DNA from: Victivallaceae bacterium
GTDB taxonomy: Bacteria > Verrucomicrobiota > Lentisphaeria > Victivallales > Victivallaceae
Assembly: GCA_016292515.1 (NCBI GenBank)
Contig: JAEDIJ010000011.1
Coordinates: 1 to 54,041, forward strand
Reading direction: 5' to 3'
DNA: 54,041 nucleotides
The position numbers were made by a program, and so were the translations under genes. Below are positions 46,239 to 54,041 of the stretch, one piece after another. Every line of letters starts with the position of its first letter. The stretch's first letter is position 1. The notes under the pieces were generated by a model. It was not told the origin of the DNA. It was given only the letters and a program-made list of their open reading frames with translations, and searched no databases.

Positions 46239-46821
46239 TGCAGGCGCATTCTCCATTTGAAACAGTTTCTTCCTGTGCCGCTTCCGACGGTTTTCCGGAA
46301 AGGATCGCCGCTTTCATCGCCTCCCAGTCGATCTTGCGGATCAGCCGGGGAAAGGCGCGGTAAAGATAACGGTGAAGCCCGTTGACGCGGTCGCGGTAGC
46401 GCGCGAGCGCTTCCGACGGCAAAACGTTTTCAAAGACGATACGGTAGGCGGCGACCACCAGTCCCGTGCGGTCGATGCCGCGGCAACTGTGGATCAACAG
46501 CGGCTTCGGCGCGTCGCGCAGGACTTCCAGAGCCGCCTTGATGTCCTCTTCCGTCATATGATGGGTGGCGACGCGGTACTCCTTGATCTGCAATCCGCTG
46601 ATGATCGGCAGATCGCTGTGGTGACTGCGCAGGTTGAGCACGCTCACGCAACCGTGTTTTTCCATCTCGATGAACTGCTTGCGGTTGGGCTGGGCGGAAC
46701 GGAAAATTTTACCGTGCACGACGACGTGGAAATTTTTGGCGACGCCCACTTCGAGATCGTGATACGCCAATTCCGCCATCAACCGCCGGTGCGGCCGCTT
46801 CGCCGTTTCTTCCGCCATCAT
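46231..46821 (-). CDS. tyrosine/dual-specificity phosphatase-like protein, shifted cysteine
   Basis: The 196-residue product matches the small tyrosine/dual-specificity phosphatase fold (IFRSAQPNRKQFIEMEKHG, VLNLRSHHSD, and a P-loop). The P-loop reads HSCRGIDRTG where the family has HCX5RTG. The position of the catalytic cysteine is Ser, and a Cys sits one residue later. The Asp and Arg of the loop are kept. It may be inactive, use the neighbouring Cys, or be a substrate-binding pseudophosphatase. It starts in a TGATG overlap with the dapA stop and overlaps proA. Confidence 0.8.
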   Translation of the reverse strand: MMAEETAKRPHRRLMAELAYHDLEVGVAKNFHVVVHGKIFRSAQPNRKQFIEMEKHGCVSVLNLRSHHSDLPIISGLQIKEYRVATHHMTEEDIKAALEVLRDAPKPLLIHSCRGIDRTGLVVAAYRIVFENVLPSEALARYRDRVNGLHRYLYRAFPRLIRKIDWEAMKAAILSGKPSEAAQEETVSNGECACNE

Positions 46822-47690
46822 CAGAGCACCTCGCAACGGATCAGGGTTTCGCGCAAAGTTTCGCGGTGCGCCTCACTCATCTCGCACATCGGCAAGCGGT
46901 ATTCTTCGGCGAGCAATCCTTTCATCGCCATCGCCGCCTTGATCGGGATCGGGTTGCTCTCGATGAAGAGATCGCAGAAAAGCCGGTAGTATTTGCGGTG
47001 GAGTTTTTTCGCCGCGACGAAATCACCCGCGAGGGCGAGATCGACCATTGTAGCAAGTTCCCCGGGGATCAGATTGGAAGCGACCGAGACCACGCCTTTG
47101 GCGCCGACCGACATCATCGGCAGCGTCAACGAGTCATCGCCGCTCAAAACGTCCAGTTCGCAGACGTCGAGGATCTTGGAAACGCGATCGACGCTCCCCG
47201 CCGCTTCCTTGATGCCGACGATATTGGCGTTGGCGGCAAGACGCGAAACGACGTCGACCGGGATCGGCACTCCGGCACGGCCCGGCACGTTGTAAAGCAC
47301 GACCGGCAATCCGACGGTATCGGCGACGGTGCTGAAATGACGGTAAAGCCCCTCCGGCGTCGGTTTATTGTAATAAGGAGTGACCTGCAACGTGGCATCC
47401 GCTCCCATTTCCTTGGCTTCCTGCGTCAGTTTGATCGCTTCCGCCGTCGAATTGGCGCCGGTACCGGCGATGATCTGGCAGCGTTTGGCGGCACATTCGA
47501 TCGTAAAGGCGATCACATCGCTGTGCTCTTTATAGTCGAGCGTCGGGCTTTCGCCGGTCGTACCGACGGGGATCAGACCGGCGACGCCGCCGGAGATCTG
47601 ATTTTCGATCAGGGATTTCAATGCCGGATAATCGACCTTTCCGTTGCGGAAAGGCGTTATCAGAGCCGTATAAACACCGCGAAGTTCCAT
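46821..47690 (-). CDS. dapA: 4-hydroxy-tetrahydrodipicolinate synthase
   Basis: DapA condenses pyruvate with aspartate semialdehyde at the start of lysine and diaminopimelate synthesis. The 289-residue product has GTTGESPTLDYKEH, GTGANSTAEAI, the catalytic tyrosine in VTPYYNKP and the Schiff-base lysine in VGIKEAAG. Start 47690 has AGGAG upstream and matches the family N-terminus; upstream in-frame ATGs lie in the leader. It opens a six-gene minus-strand run ending at 41375. Confidence 0.96.
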   Translation of the reverse strand: MELRGVYTALITPFRNGKVDYPALKSLIENQISGGVAGLIPVGTTGESPTLDYKEHSDVIAFTIECAAKRCQIIAGTGANSTAEAIKLTQEAKEMGADATLQVTPYYNKPTPEGLYRHFSTVADTVGLPVVLYNVPGRAGVPIPVDVVSRLAANANIVGIKEAAGSVDRVSKILDVCELDVLSGDDSLTLPMMSVGAKGVVSVASNLIPGELATMVDLALAGDFVAAKKLHRKYYRLFCDLFIESNPIPIKAAMAMKGLLAEEYRLPMCEMSEAHRETLRETLIRCEVL

Positions 47691-47745
47691 AAAACACTCC
47701 TGTTTTGAAAAGTTTTCGTCAAGATACATTTCATCAACATACCTT

Positions 47746-47774
47746 AATGTACCACATCTATTGAAAAAATTCAA
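47746..47774 (-). promoter_or_regulatory. sigma70 promoter of the dapA operon
   Basis: On the minus strand TTGAAT (47774-47769), 17 nt, TACATT (47751-47746), about 50 nt before ATG 47690. Confidence 0.6.
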
Positions 47775-47869
47775 CTCCCTCTCGCGCGCCCGCCTTGAAA
47801 AAACGCGATTGCGGCTTTAAGTTATAAAGCGTACCAGTTGATTTTCATCACCGGAGAAAGGATTTTTCG

Positions 47870-48355
47870 ATGTTTCAGAGACTTTCAGCTCTTTTCGGCG
47901 CGCTGTTGTCGATCGTCTTGCTCGCCGGATGCGTTTCCTACGATTACGAGGGCGAAAGCGCACCCGCTACGGCAAAGGATGCGCTTAAAATGTACACCGA
48001 CGCCAGGCAGATCAAATCCGCCTACCGCGAACTCGGCACGGCGACGGTTTCCGGCAATTATCAGAATGTTTCGCGCGAGCGCATGATCGACAAACTCAAA
48101 AGCGAAGCCGCCGAAAACGGTGCCGATGCGGTTTTGATCGTCGAGCAACAGGTCGAACCCGTCGCCGAAGAGGCTTCGTCGAGCGGCACCTACCGCACCG
48201 CGATCGACGCCGACACGACTTCCGCGAGTTGGAATCAAATCCAAAGCGACGTCGATCAGAATTACGGTAACATCCGCAAAGACCCGACTCCGGCGACGAC
48301 CGTCTACCGCCGGGTGATCCGCGCGAAATTCATCCGCTTCGACAAAGAGAAGTGA
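47870..48355 (+). CDS. small lipoprotein, unknown function
   Basis: The 161-residue product has a lipoprotein signal ending in the lipobox LLAGC (Cys near 22), then a charged soluble domain with a KSEAAENGADAVLIVEQQ helix-strand unit and a C-terminal TVYRRVIRAKFIRFD. It resembles small envelope lipoproteins of the heavy-metal-binding/RcsF-like type only loosely. GAAAGGA precedes the start. The EamA gene begins 7 nt after its stop. Confidence 0.78.
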   Translation: MFQRLSALFGALLSIVLLAGCVSYDYEGESAPATAKDALKMYTDARQIKSAYRELGTATVSGNYQNVSRERMIDKLKSEAAENGADAVLIVEQQVEPVAEEASSSGTYRTAIDADTTSASWNQIQSDVDQNYGNIRKDPTPATTVYRRVIRAKFIRFDKEK

Positions 48356-48362
48356 TCTTTTT

Positions 48363-49247
48363 ATGTTGAATGTCGCACCCTTTGTGGTGCCGATTCTGCT
48401 TTCGGCGGTCGCACTCGGATTTTACGACATCGCCAAAAAGAGCTCCGTCAACGGCAACGCCGTGATGCCGGCGCTCTTTTTTTCCACGCTTTCCGGTGCG
48501 ATTTTGTTCACAGGGCTTGCCGCGCTCAACGGGACGCTCGGAAGCGCCGTTTTCTGCTCCGCAAAGGAATATCTCCTCCTCTGGTGCAAGGCGATCCTCG
48601 TCGGCACGTCGTGGATATGCAGTTATTACGCGCTGCGTGAACTGCCGATCACCATCGCCGCCCCGATCCGGGCGAGTTCCCCGCTGTGGACGCTCCTCGG
48701 CGCGTCGCTCCTCTATCGGGAATGCCCCTCCTGCTATCAGGCGGCGGGAATGGCGATGATCCTCGTCGGGTACGTCTTTTTCACCCTTTTCGGCAAAAAG
48801 GAGGGCTTCCGTCCGACGAGCCGCGGAATGGTGATGATCCTCCTCGCGACTTTGCTCGGTTCAAGTTCTACGCTCTACGACAAATACCTCCTCGGCGTCC
48901 TCAATATCCCGCGCGACGTCGTCCAGTTTCACTTCTGCGTCGATTCCGCGCTCTTTACCGGAGTTGTCGCGTTGCTTTTGCTCCGGGGCAAAGATTCCCC
49001 GAAATTCGTCTGGCGTTGGAGCATTCCGGCGACGGGACTTCTCGTCGTGCTGTCGGATTACTTTTACTTCAAAGCCGTCAGTACGCCCGGCGCAGCGATC
49101 TCCATTCTCGCGATGCTCCGCCGCTGCAATGTTTTCATCCCATTCCTCTACGGCTGTTTTTTCTGGCGCGAAGTCAACCGCGTCCGCAAGGCGGCGGCAC
49201 TGGTCGTCATTCTGCTCGGCGCCGCGTTGCTGGCGTTGATCCGCTGA
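48363..49247 (+). CDS. EamA/DMT-family transporter
   Basis: The 294-residue product has about ten membrane helices in two EamA repeats (SSPLWTLLGASLLYRE in the first, and PGAAISILAMLRRCNVFIPFLYG in the second). It is an inner-membrane exporter or importer of small metabolites, substrate unknown. It follows the lipoprotein gene closely and probably shares its transcript. Confidence 0.9.
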   Translation: MLNVAPFVVPILLSAVALGFYDIAKKSSVNGNAVMPALFFSTLSGAILFTGLAALNGTLGSAVFCSAKEYLLLWCKAILVGTSWICSYYALRELPITIAAPIRASSPLWTLLGASLLYRECPSCYQAAGMAMILVGYVFFTLFGKKEGFRPTSRGMVMILLATLLGSSSTLYDKYLLGVLNIPRDVVQFHFCVDSALFTGVVALLLLRGKDSPKFVWRWSIPATGLLVVLSDYFYFKAVSTPGAAISILAMLRRCNVFIPFLYGCFFWREVNRVRKAAALVVILLGAALLALIR

Positions 49248-49248
49248 T

Positions 49249-49277
49249 TTGCAAAAACGCGCCGATGCCGTTACATT
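49249..49277 (+). promoter_or_regulatory. sigma70 promoter of dut
   Basis: TTGCAA (49249-49254), 17 nt, TACATT (49272-49277), about 20 nt before the ribosome site of dut. Confidence 0.6.
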
Positions 49278-49302
49278 ATATATCATTTAAGGAGAAAAAT
49301 CC

Positions 49303-49740
49303 ATGACTTCGATCAAAATCAAAATGAAAGACGATTGCGCCGATCTTTTTCCCAAAAAGGCGCACCCCGACGATGCCGCTTACGACTTGCGCGCCGCCGT
49401 TGACGTCACGCTGGAAGTCGGCAAAAGCACGCTCGTCCCGACGGGGATTTTTATGGAGATCCCGGTCGGCTTCGAGGCGCAGATACGCCCCCGGAGCGGA
49501 CTTGCGCTCAAACACAATTTGAGCCTGACCAATTCTCCCGGCACGATCGACGCCGGATACCGCGGCGAAGTCGGGATCATCATGTTCAATCCGGGTCCGG
49601 AAGCCTTTGCGGTGCATCGCGGCGACCGCATCGCGCAGATGGTGATCGCGCGCCTCGCCGAAGTGGAACTGGTTTCCGCCGACACGTTGAGCGAAACGAC
49701 GCGCGGCGCGGGAGGCTTCGGCAGTTCCGGGACGAAATAA
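49303..49740 (+). CDS. dut: dUTP diphosphatase
   Basis: The trimeric dUTPase hydrolyses dUTP to dUMP and keeps uracil out of DNA. The 145-residue product has all five family motifs: DDAAYDLRA, RPRSGLA, SPGTIDAGYRGE, GDRIAQMV and the C-terminal RGAGGFGSSG. AAGGAG precedes the start. Length is normal. Confidence 0.97.
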   Translation: MTSIKIKMKDDCADLFPKKAHPDDAAYDLRAAVDVTLEVGKSTLVPTGIFMEIPVGFEAQIRPRSGLALKHNLSLTNSPGTIDAGYRGEVGIIMFNPGPEAFAVHRGDRIAQMVIARLAEVELVSADTLSETTRGAGGFGSSGTK

Positions 49741-49761
49741 ATCAATATACAAGGCGTAAAA

Positions 49762-50988
49762 ATGAAAAAAATCGAATACAAGTATTGGGCGTTGATCCTC
49801 CTTTGGATCGCCTTTTTTCTGCAACAGGGCACACGGCAGATTTTTGGAGCGACACTGCCGCTGATCCAAAATTCCTTTGGCGTCACCAAAACCGAGATCG
49901 GCGCGGTCGCCACCGTCTTTACGCTCGCTTACGGCATCTGCGTGCCTTTCGCCGGAGTGACGGCGGATATTTTCAAGCGCAAATGGATGGTGACGATCGG
50001 CGTCGCCATTTTTTGCGGCGGCATTTTCTGCTCCGGCTTCGCCACGGCGGTCGGCGCGTTGCTGGCGACCTACGGCATCCTCAACGGCTTGGGGCAGAGT
50101 TTCTACTATCCGAGCGCGACGTCGCTCATCGGGCAGTTGCATAAGGAATCGCGCGCGACGGCATTCGCCACGATGCAGTACGGATTGTACGCCGGGATCA
50201 TCGGCGTTTCCGCGATCGCAGGGTGGTGCGCCGACCAGGGGGAAAACGGCTGGCGGTTGCCTTTCTGGATCTTCGGCGGCGTCGGATTGCTCTGGGTATT
50301 GGCGTTGATCTTTTTCCTCCAAGACACGCCGCCCGCCGCAACGCAGGGCGCCGTACAGAAAAAAGCGACGGCGGCGGAAGCTTTCAAAGTGCTTTTCGTC
50401 AATCCGTCGGCGATCTGCATCACGCTGGGGCTGGTCATGCAGATCTACGTCGACGTCGGTTTCAAGACCTGGATGGCGACTTTTTTGAAAGAAAGTTATC
50501 ACTGCACGATGGCGCAGGCGGCGTTGCACGCCGTTTTGTGGCATTACGCCGGCGCGTTTTTCGGCGTGACGATCGGTTCGCGCATCGCGGACAAACTGGT
50601 GAAAACCCGGCACGGCGTCCGGTTGGAAACGGGGATCGCCGGGCTTGCCCTCGCAGTTCCTTTCATCGTCTATATGGGCTACGCCCCGACGCTTACGCTC
50701 TGCATCCTGGCGATGACGGGATTCGGATTTTTCCGCGGCATCTACGATTCCAATTTGTTCGCCAGTTTATTTGACGTGATCGAACCGCGCTACCACGCCT
50801 CCGCGACAGGGGTGATGCTCGCGGTCGCATTCGTTTTCGGCGCGGCGAGTTCCACCGTGATCGGGTGGATGTTTGAACACTTTTCCAAAAACGTCGGCAT
50901 CGCGTCGCTGGGCGGATTTTTCCTCGTCGGAGCGGCGGTACTTACCGTGGCGCGGCTCTTTTTCATCAAACGCGATTACTGCGCGTAA
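49762..50988 (+). CDS. MFS transporter
   Basis: The 408-residue product has twelve predicted helices and the MFS pattern GVTADIFKRKW between helices 2 and 3. It carries QQGTRQIFGATLPLIQNSFG at the N-terminus, as in oxalate/monocarboxylate- and sugar-type MFS proteins. The substrate is unknown. It lies 15 nt before the GH42-like gene, which suggests uptake of the sugars that the latter releases or processes. Confidence 0.92.
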   Translation: MKKIEYKYWALILLWIAFFLQQGTRQIFGATLPLIQNSFGVTKTEIGAVATVFTLAYGICVPFAGVTADIFKRKWMVTIGVAIFCGGIFCSGFATAVGALLATYGILNGLGQSFYYPSATSLIGQLHKESRATAFATMQYGLYAGIIGVSAIAGWCADQGENGWRLPFWIFGGVGLLWVLALIFFLQDTPPAATQGAVQKKATAAEAFKVLFVNPSAICITLGLVMQIYVDVGFKTWMATFLKESYHCTMAQAALHAVLWHYAGAFFGVTIGSRIADKLVKTRHGVRLETGIAGLALAVPFIVYMGYAPTLTLCILAMTGFGFFRGIYDSNLFASLFDVIEPRYHASATGVMLAVAFVFGAASSTVIGWMFEHFSKNVGIASLGGFFLVGAAVLTVARLFFIKRDYCA

Positions 50989-51003
50989 AACAAGGTTGAA
51001 AGA

Positions 51004-52944
51004 ATGAAAAAAGCAGGTCTTTTTCTTTTGATGTGGAGTATGGCGATCATGGCACACAATCCCTTTTCCATTCAGACGATCGACGGCGTGCCGAGGTGGT
51101 GTAAAAATCAAGTCCCGGCAATGCCGGTCTTTTTCTGGCAGCACAATCTCGACGACATCGACGTCAACGAAGTGAAAAAATCCGGCATCGAAGTCTTTAC
51201 CTGCTTCAACTCGAAACAATCCTACGAACACCCCTACTGGGTCGGCGAGGGGAAATACGATTTTTCGTGGCACGACGCCGAGATCGGCAAATTCTTCGCC
51301 GCGCACCCCGACGCCTACCTCATCCCGCGTATTTTTGTCCAGGCGCCTTACTGGTGGTTGGAGAAACATCCGGAGGAAATGATCGGTTTCACGGATAATC
51401 CCGAACGCAAAAAAGGCAACGGCGGCGGCTCGACTTTTCACGAATCCTTCGCCTCGGAAAAGTGGAAAAAAGAACAGGGCGAAGCGGTACGTCAACTCAT
51501 CCGTCACTTCAAGTCGATGCCGTGGAGCAACCGCATCATCGGGATCCACATCACGGGCGGCACGCTCGGAGAATGGCACATTTGGAGCGGCGGCAAAGAT
51601 CCCGATTGCAGTCAGCCGATGGCGAAACGCTACGGCAAGCCGATCCCGCCCGCAATGGAGCGCGATGCCGAATACTTTGAATGCTTTTTTTCTGCGACGG
51701 CAGACGCGATCGATCACTTCTGCAAGATCGTCAAGGAGGAAAGCGATTATCTCACCGTCGTCTTTTACGGATATTTCCTCGCCAACTACACGCCGTACAG
51801 CCATCACAAGGCGCTGAATAAACTTCTGGCGCTTGATTCCGTCGATATTCTGTCGAGCCCGCACGTCTACGCGCGCCGCGCGGCGGGCAACGACGGCTAC
51901 TTCCGCGCCTTTCCGGCGACGATCGCCAAACACGGCAAACTTTTCGTCGACGAGGGCGACGACCGCACGGACTTGGGCAAAGTCGACAAGTGGGACGGCG
52001 GCTGGATCCGCGGACGTACCGAAAAAGAATCGGTCAATATGCTCCGCCGCGAGTTCGGCAACTGCGTCACAAATTGCGTCGGCTTGTGGTATATGGATCT
52101 TGACCCCGGTATGTTCCGCAAGCCCTCCTATTGGGCGGAGATCGACCGCGCCTGCAAATGGTACACCCGGCAGCTGGCGTTGCCGCAAAAGCGCGTTTCC
52201 GAAATCGCCGTGCTCTGCGACGACCGCGGCAGGATCAATATGCCGCGCGAGCAGTTTTTCAACCCTTTCGCCGAATGTGCGGTGCGCAAATTGACTTTCG
52301 GGAGTTTGTGCCACATCGGCGCGCCGTTTGATTTTTACACGACGGACGACGCCGACTTTGAAACGCTCAAAAAATACAAGGTGATCGTGCTTTTGGACGG
52401 CGTGTCGCTTTCGGAAAAATGCCGCGCGGAATTGAAAAAACTGCAAAACGGCAACCGCGCTTTCATCTGGCTCCACGCATCGGGCGCATACGACCCCGCC
52501 GCGAAAAAGTGGGATATGGCAAAAATGCGCGACTTGACCGGTATGGAATTCCGGTTGACCGAAAAACAATCGATCCCGTGGCAGGTCTTTGAACAACCCA
52601 TGGAAACGCGGCCCGGCATTGCGCCGCTGGAAGCACATCAAAATTTCGGCGGCTGGACAAGTCATTACTTCGGCGGATTTGCCATCGCGCCCGCGAAGTT
52701 CCGCGACGTCTGCAAACAGGCGGGAGTTTTCCTTTACAACGAGGACGGCGACGTCGTTTCCGCATCGGAAAGCGCGTTGATGCTCCACGCTTCAAGCGAC
52801 GGGGTGAAAACGATCCAGCTGCCCTGCCCAAAAAAAGTGACCGACATGGTGACGGGGCAAGTCATCGGCAAGAGCGTCACAAAATTTCAAAAGGAAGTTT
52901 CTTTCGGCGAAACCGCGCTCTTTGAGCTCGCTCCGGCGGAATAA
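51004..52944 (+). CDS. GH42-like beta-galactosidase-type glycosidase
   Basis: The 646-residue product begins with a short hydrophobic segment (KKAGLFLLMWSMAIMA) that is either a weak signal peptide or an anchor. Residues 35-370 look like a clan GH-A barrel of the GH42/GH35-like type: IHITGGTLGEWH (candidate acid/base Glu190) and KLFVDEGDD (candidate nucleophile Glu317). Residues 395-550 resemble the GH42 trimerisation domain (class I amidotransferase-like fold). The CAZy family is not certain. It ends at a strong terminator. Confidence 0.78.
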   Translation: MKKAGLFLLMWSMAIMAHNPFSIQTIDGVPRWCKNQVPAMPVFFWQHNLDDIDVNEVKKSGIEVFTCFNSKQSYEHPYWVGEGKYDFSWHDAEIGKFFAAHPDAYLIPRIFVQAPYWWLEKHPEEMIGFTDNPERKKGNGGGSTFHESFASEKWKKEQGEAVRQLIRHFKSMPWSNRIIGIHITGGTLGEWHIWSGGKDPDCSQPMAKRYGKPIPPAMERDAEYFECFFSATADAIDHFCKIVKEESDYLTVVFYGYFLANYTPYSHHKALNKLLALDSVDILSSPHVYARRAAGNDGYFRAFPATIAKHGKLFVDEGDDRTDLGKVDKWDGGWIRGRTEKESVNMLRREFGNCVTNCVGLWYMDLDPGMFRKPSYWAEIDRACKWYTRQLALPQKRVSEIAVLCDDRGRINMPREQFFNPFAECAVRKLTFGSLCHIGAPFDFYTTDDADFETLKKYKVIVLLDGVSLSEKCRAELKKLQNGNRAFIWLHASGAYDPAAKKWDMAKMRDLTGMEFRLTEKQSIPWQVFEQPMETRPGIAPLEAHQNFGGWTSHYFGGFAIAPAKFRDVCKQAGVFLYNEDGDVVSASESALMLHASSDGVKTIQLPCPKKVTDMVTGQVIGKSVTKFQKEVSFGETALFELAPAE

Positions 52945-52963
52945 AAAGCGGACAAAACCCAAA

Positions 52964-53009
52964 GGGGCTGTTGCAAAACCTCCTGCGGTAAAGCGACAGC
53001 CCCTTTTTT
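52964..53009 (+). terminator. intrinsic terminator after the GH42-like gene
   Basis: GGGGCTGTTGC (52964-52974) pairs with GCGACAGCCCC (52993-53003, one wobble) around an 18-nt loop and is followed by six T's. Confidence 0.9.
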
Positions 53010-53019
53010 GCGGAACTTT

Positions 53020-53325
53020 TTAACGGACGATTTTTATGACTCCTCTTTTCATATTATTAAGTTCTTTGGTGTCTTCCGCTCCGCATTCCGGGCAAACGAT
53101 GCGGCATTGCATCATATTGCCAAGCGCGCTGAAATGATCCATCATTGCATTTCCGGTACGGCTGTTTTTCTCTCCTCCTCTGCATTTGTCGCAAAAAAAC
53201 TTCCTGCATTGGGTACAGCGATAAACGTTTATCTCGTCGGTATCCGATCCGCAATATCTGCATTCTCCGGCAACGACCGACAACGCGATAACAAAAAATC
53301 CCATTGTCAACAAAAACTTTTTCAT
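53020..53325 (-). CDS. exported small zinc-ribbon protein
   Basis: The 101-residue product has a signal peptide (KKFLLTMGFFVIALSVVAG), then CRYCG, CTQCRKFFCDKC and CPECG, in all four CXXC-type pairs able to bind two Zn ions. The function is unknown. A cysteine-rich zinc-ribbon in an exported protein suggests a reducing periplasm or an inner-membrane retained form. It reads toward the same terminator region as the GH42-like gene. Confidence 0.75.
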   Translation of the reverse strand: MKKFLLTMGFFVIALSVVAGECRYCGSDTDEINVYRCTQCRKFFCDKCRGGEKNSRTGNAMMDHFSALGNMMQCRIVCPECGAEDTKELNNMKRGVIKIVR

Positions 53326-53444
53326 AAATACCTTCCCGAGGGATTTTCCCTCAAATTGCGGGCGCGTTGTGCGCCCATTTATTTTCCGTCGGCGGAACGA
53401 CTCCGCCGGATCACGGACATTTTTTCAAAAATATCGTCGCTCCT

Positions 53445-53690
53445 CTATTTCGCCGCCATAATCGCCAGAACATACACAATGGCGATGATCAAGAAAATGA
53501 ACAGAGCGAAACGATAAACTTTCAAAAAGAAACTCGGACTTTTATCGCTGTAATAACGGTCGCGGCATTGCGAGCAGCAGAACGTGTGACGGTAATGATA
53601 CAACGCTTCAAGTAACGTCAGCGGTCCCCCCGTCACGCCCGAATTTGATTCCACCCGCTGTCCGCAGTTTTCACAATTTTTAGCACCCAT
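53445..53690 (-). CDS. small zinc-ribbon membrane protein
   Basis: The 81-residue product starts with CENCGQRVES and has a second pair CCSQCRDRYY near residues 43-52, followed by one membrane helix (FALFIFLIIAIVYVLAIMAA) at the C-terminus. It is a tail-anchored zinc-ribbon protein of unknown function. A GGAGAG site precedes its start. It is 120 nt upstream of the other zinc-ribbon gene on the same strand. Confidence 0.72.
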   Translation of the reverse strand: MGAKNCENCGQRVESNSGVTGGPLTLLEALYHYRHTFCCSQCRDRYYSDKSPSFFLKVYRFALFIFLIIAIVYVLAIMAAK

Positions 53691-53920
53691 TTTTCTCTCC
53701 TTTATTGGTTTGCGAAAGAGAAAACCTCTCTTTCTTTTGAAGTATGCATCATCCGTCCTTTGTTATTTCAGAACGCACTTTCGCCCCGCTCAACGGACAT
53801 TTGAAACGCTCTGTTTCATCCGAATAACCGGAAACGGACTCTTTTTCTTACACTGTTTTTCAAATCTTGGCAAAAAAACAGCTTTTCTGCGTTTTTCCAC
53901 CGCGTTTCCGTATGAAAAGT

Positions 53921-53949
53921 TTGAAAAGTTTGAAAAAAAATGCTATAAT
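53921..53949 (+). promoter_or_regulatory. sigma70 promoter reading off the right edge
   Basis: TTGAAA (53921-53926), 17 nt, TATAAT (53944-53949). A frame from ATG 53986 (MPLRRFMTQVHASF) stays open to the window end, and another ATG lies at 54017 (MPLSRRKS). Too little is present to call a gene. The remaining bases from 53691 to 53920 show nothing I can name. Confidence 0.6.
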
Positions 53950-54041
53950 AAGACATCGTCGGTGCAGTTGCCGGCGGACATATTTATGCCTCTTCGACGG
54001 TTTATGACACAAGTTCATGCCTCTTTCTCGCAGGAAATCTC

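Overview
The window looks like part of a chromosome from an anaerobic member of the PVC group, most likely Lentisphaerota (Victivallis-like, gut-associated). This is inference from content, because there is no rRNA here. The supporting signs are the [FeFe]-hydrogenase maturase HydG with its ACT-domain partner, V-type ATPase subunits, unusual secreted glycosidases, an approximately 2.8-thousand-residue beta-repeat/PPC surface protein, and sigma70-type promoters with a strict 17-nt spacer.

Left end (1-5.9 kb): an RNA-repair locus. rtcB (RNA ligase) and rsr (Ro60/TROVE) lie on the minus strand. rtcR (CARF-type sigma54 activator) diverges on the plus strand with a 2-hydroxyacid dehydrogenase behind it. 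The 1.2-kb spacer holds a tRNA-Asn, at least three predicted structured RNA units, and a four-copy repeat. One unit closes with a bulged 12-bp helix and resembles a Y RNA. This is the most interesting part of the window. rsr carries a frame break at a short A-run.

6.9-21.3 kb: two small unknown genes (one with a broken frame), a PTS-EIIA/CBS protein, a giant surface protein with three near-identical 142-residue repeats and an N-terminal frame break at a 7-G tract, an array of variable hairpins, a glutamine synthetase and two exported repeat-protein paralogues. 21.4-27.8 kb: a PlsC/ACP/acyl-ACP-synthetase fusion, a secreted TIM-barrel glycosidase and a 5'-3' exonuclease.

28-32.7 kb (plus): a tight cluster of GH20-like hexosaminidase, ABM-domain protein, CBM9-like protein, HAD hydrolase and mnmE. 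33.2-36.9 kb (minus): hydG with its TM1266-type ACT partner behind a long leader, and a CBS-DRTGG Mn-pyrophosphatase. 37-40 kb (plus): class II aldolase, efp and epmA. A small AT-rich insertion carrying an AAA/DUF4143 ATPase sits at the 3' end of epmA between 21-bp direct repeats.

41.4-47.7 kb (minus): one apparent operon of dapA, a phosphatase-like gene with a shifted cysteine, proA, V-ATPase I, V-ATPase K and a membrane protein. 47.9-52.9 kb (plus): lipoprotein, EamA transporter, dUTPase, MFS transporter and GH42-like glycosidase. Two small zinc-ribbon genes follow on the minus strand.

Three intergenic regions (1-277, 32744-33254, 38117-38375) share one architecture, nested inverted arms of short-period repeats, although their sequences differ. 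Three genes have frame breaks beside homopolymers. Base-calling error is therefore a live explanation for each and should be excluded before any biological reading.
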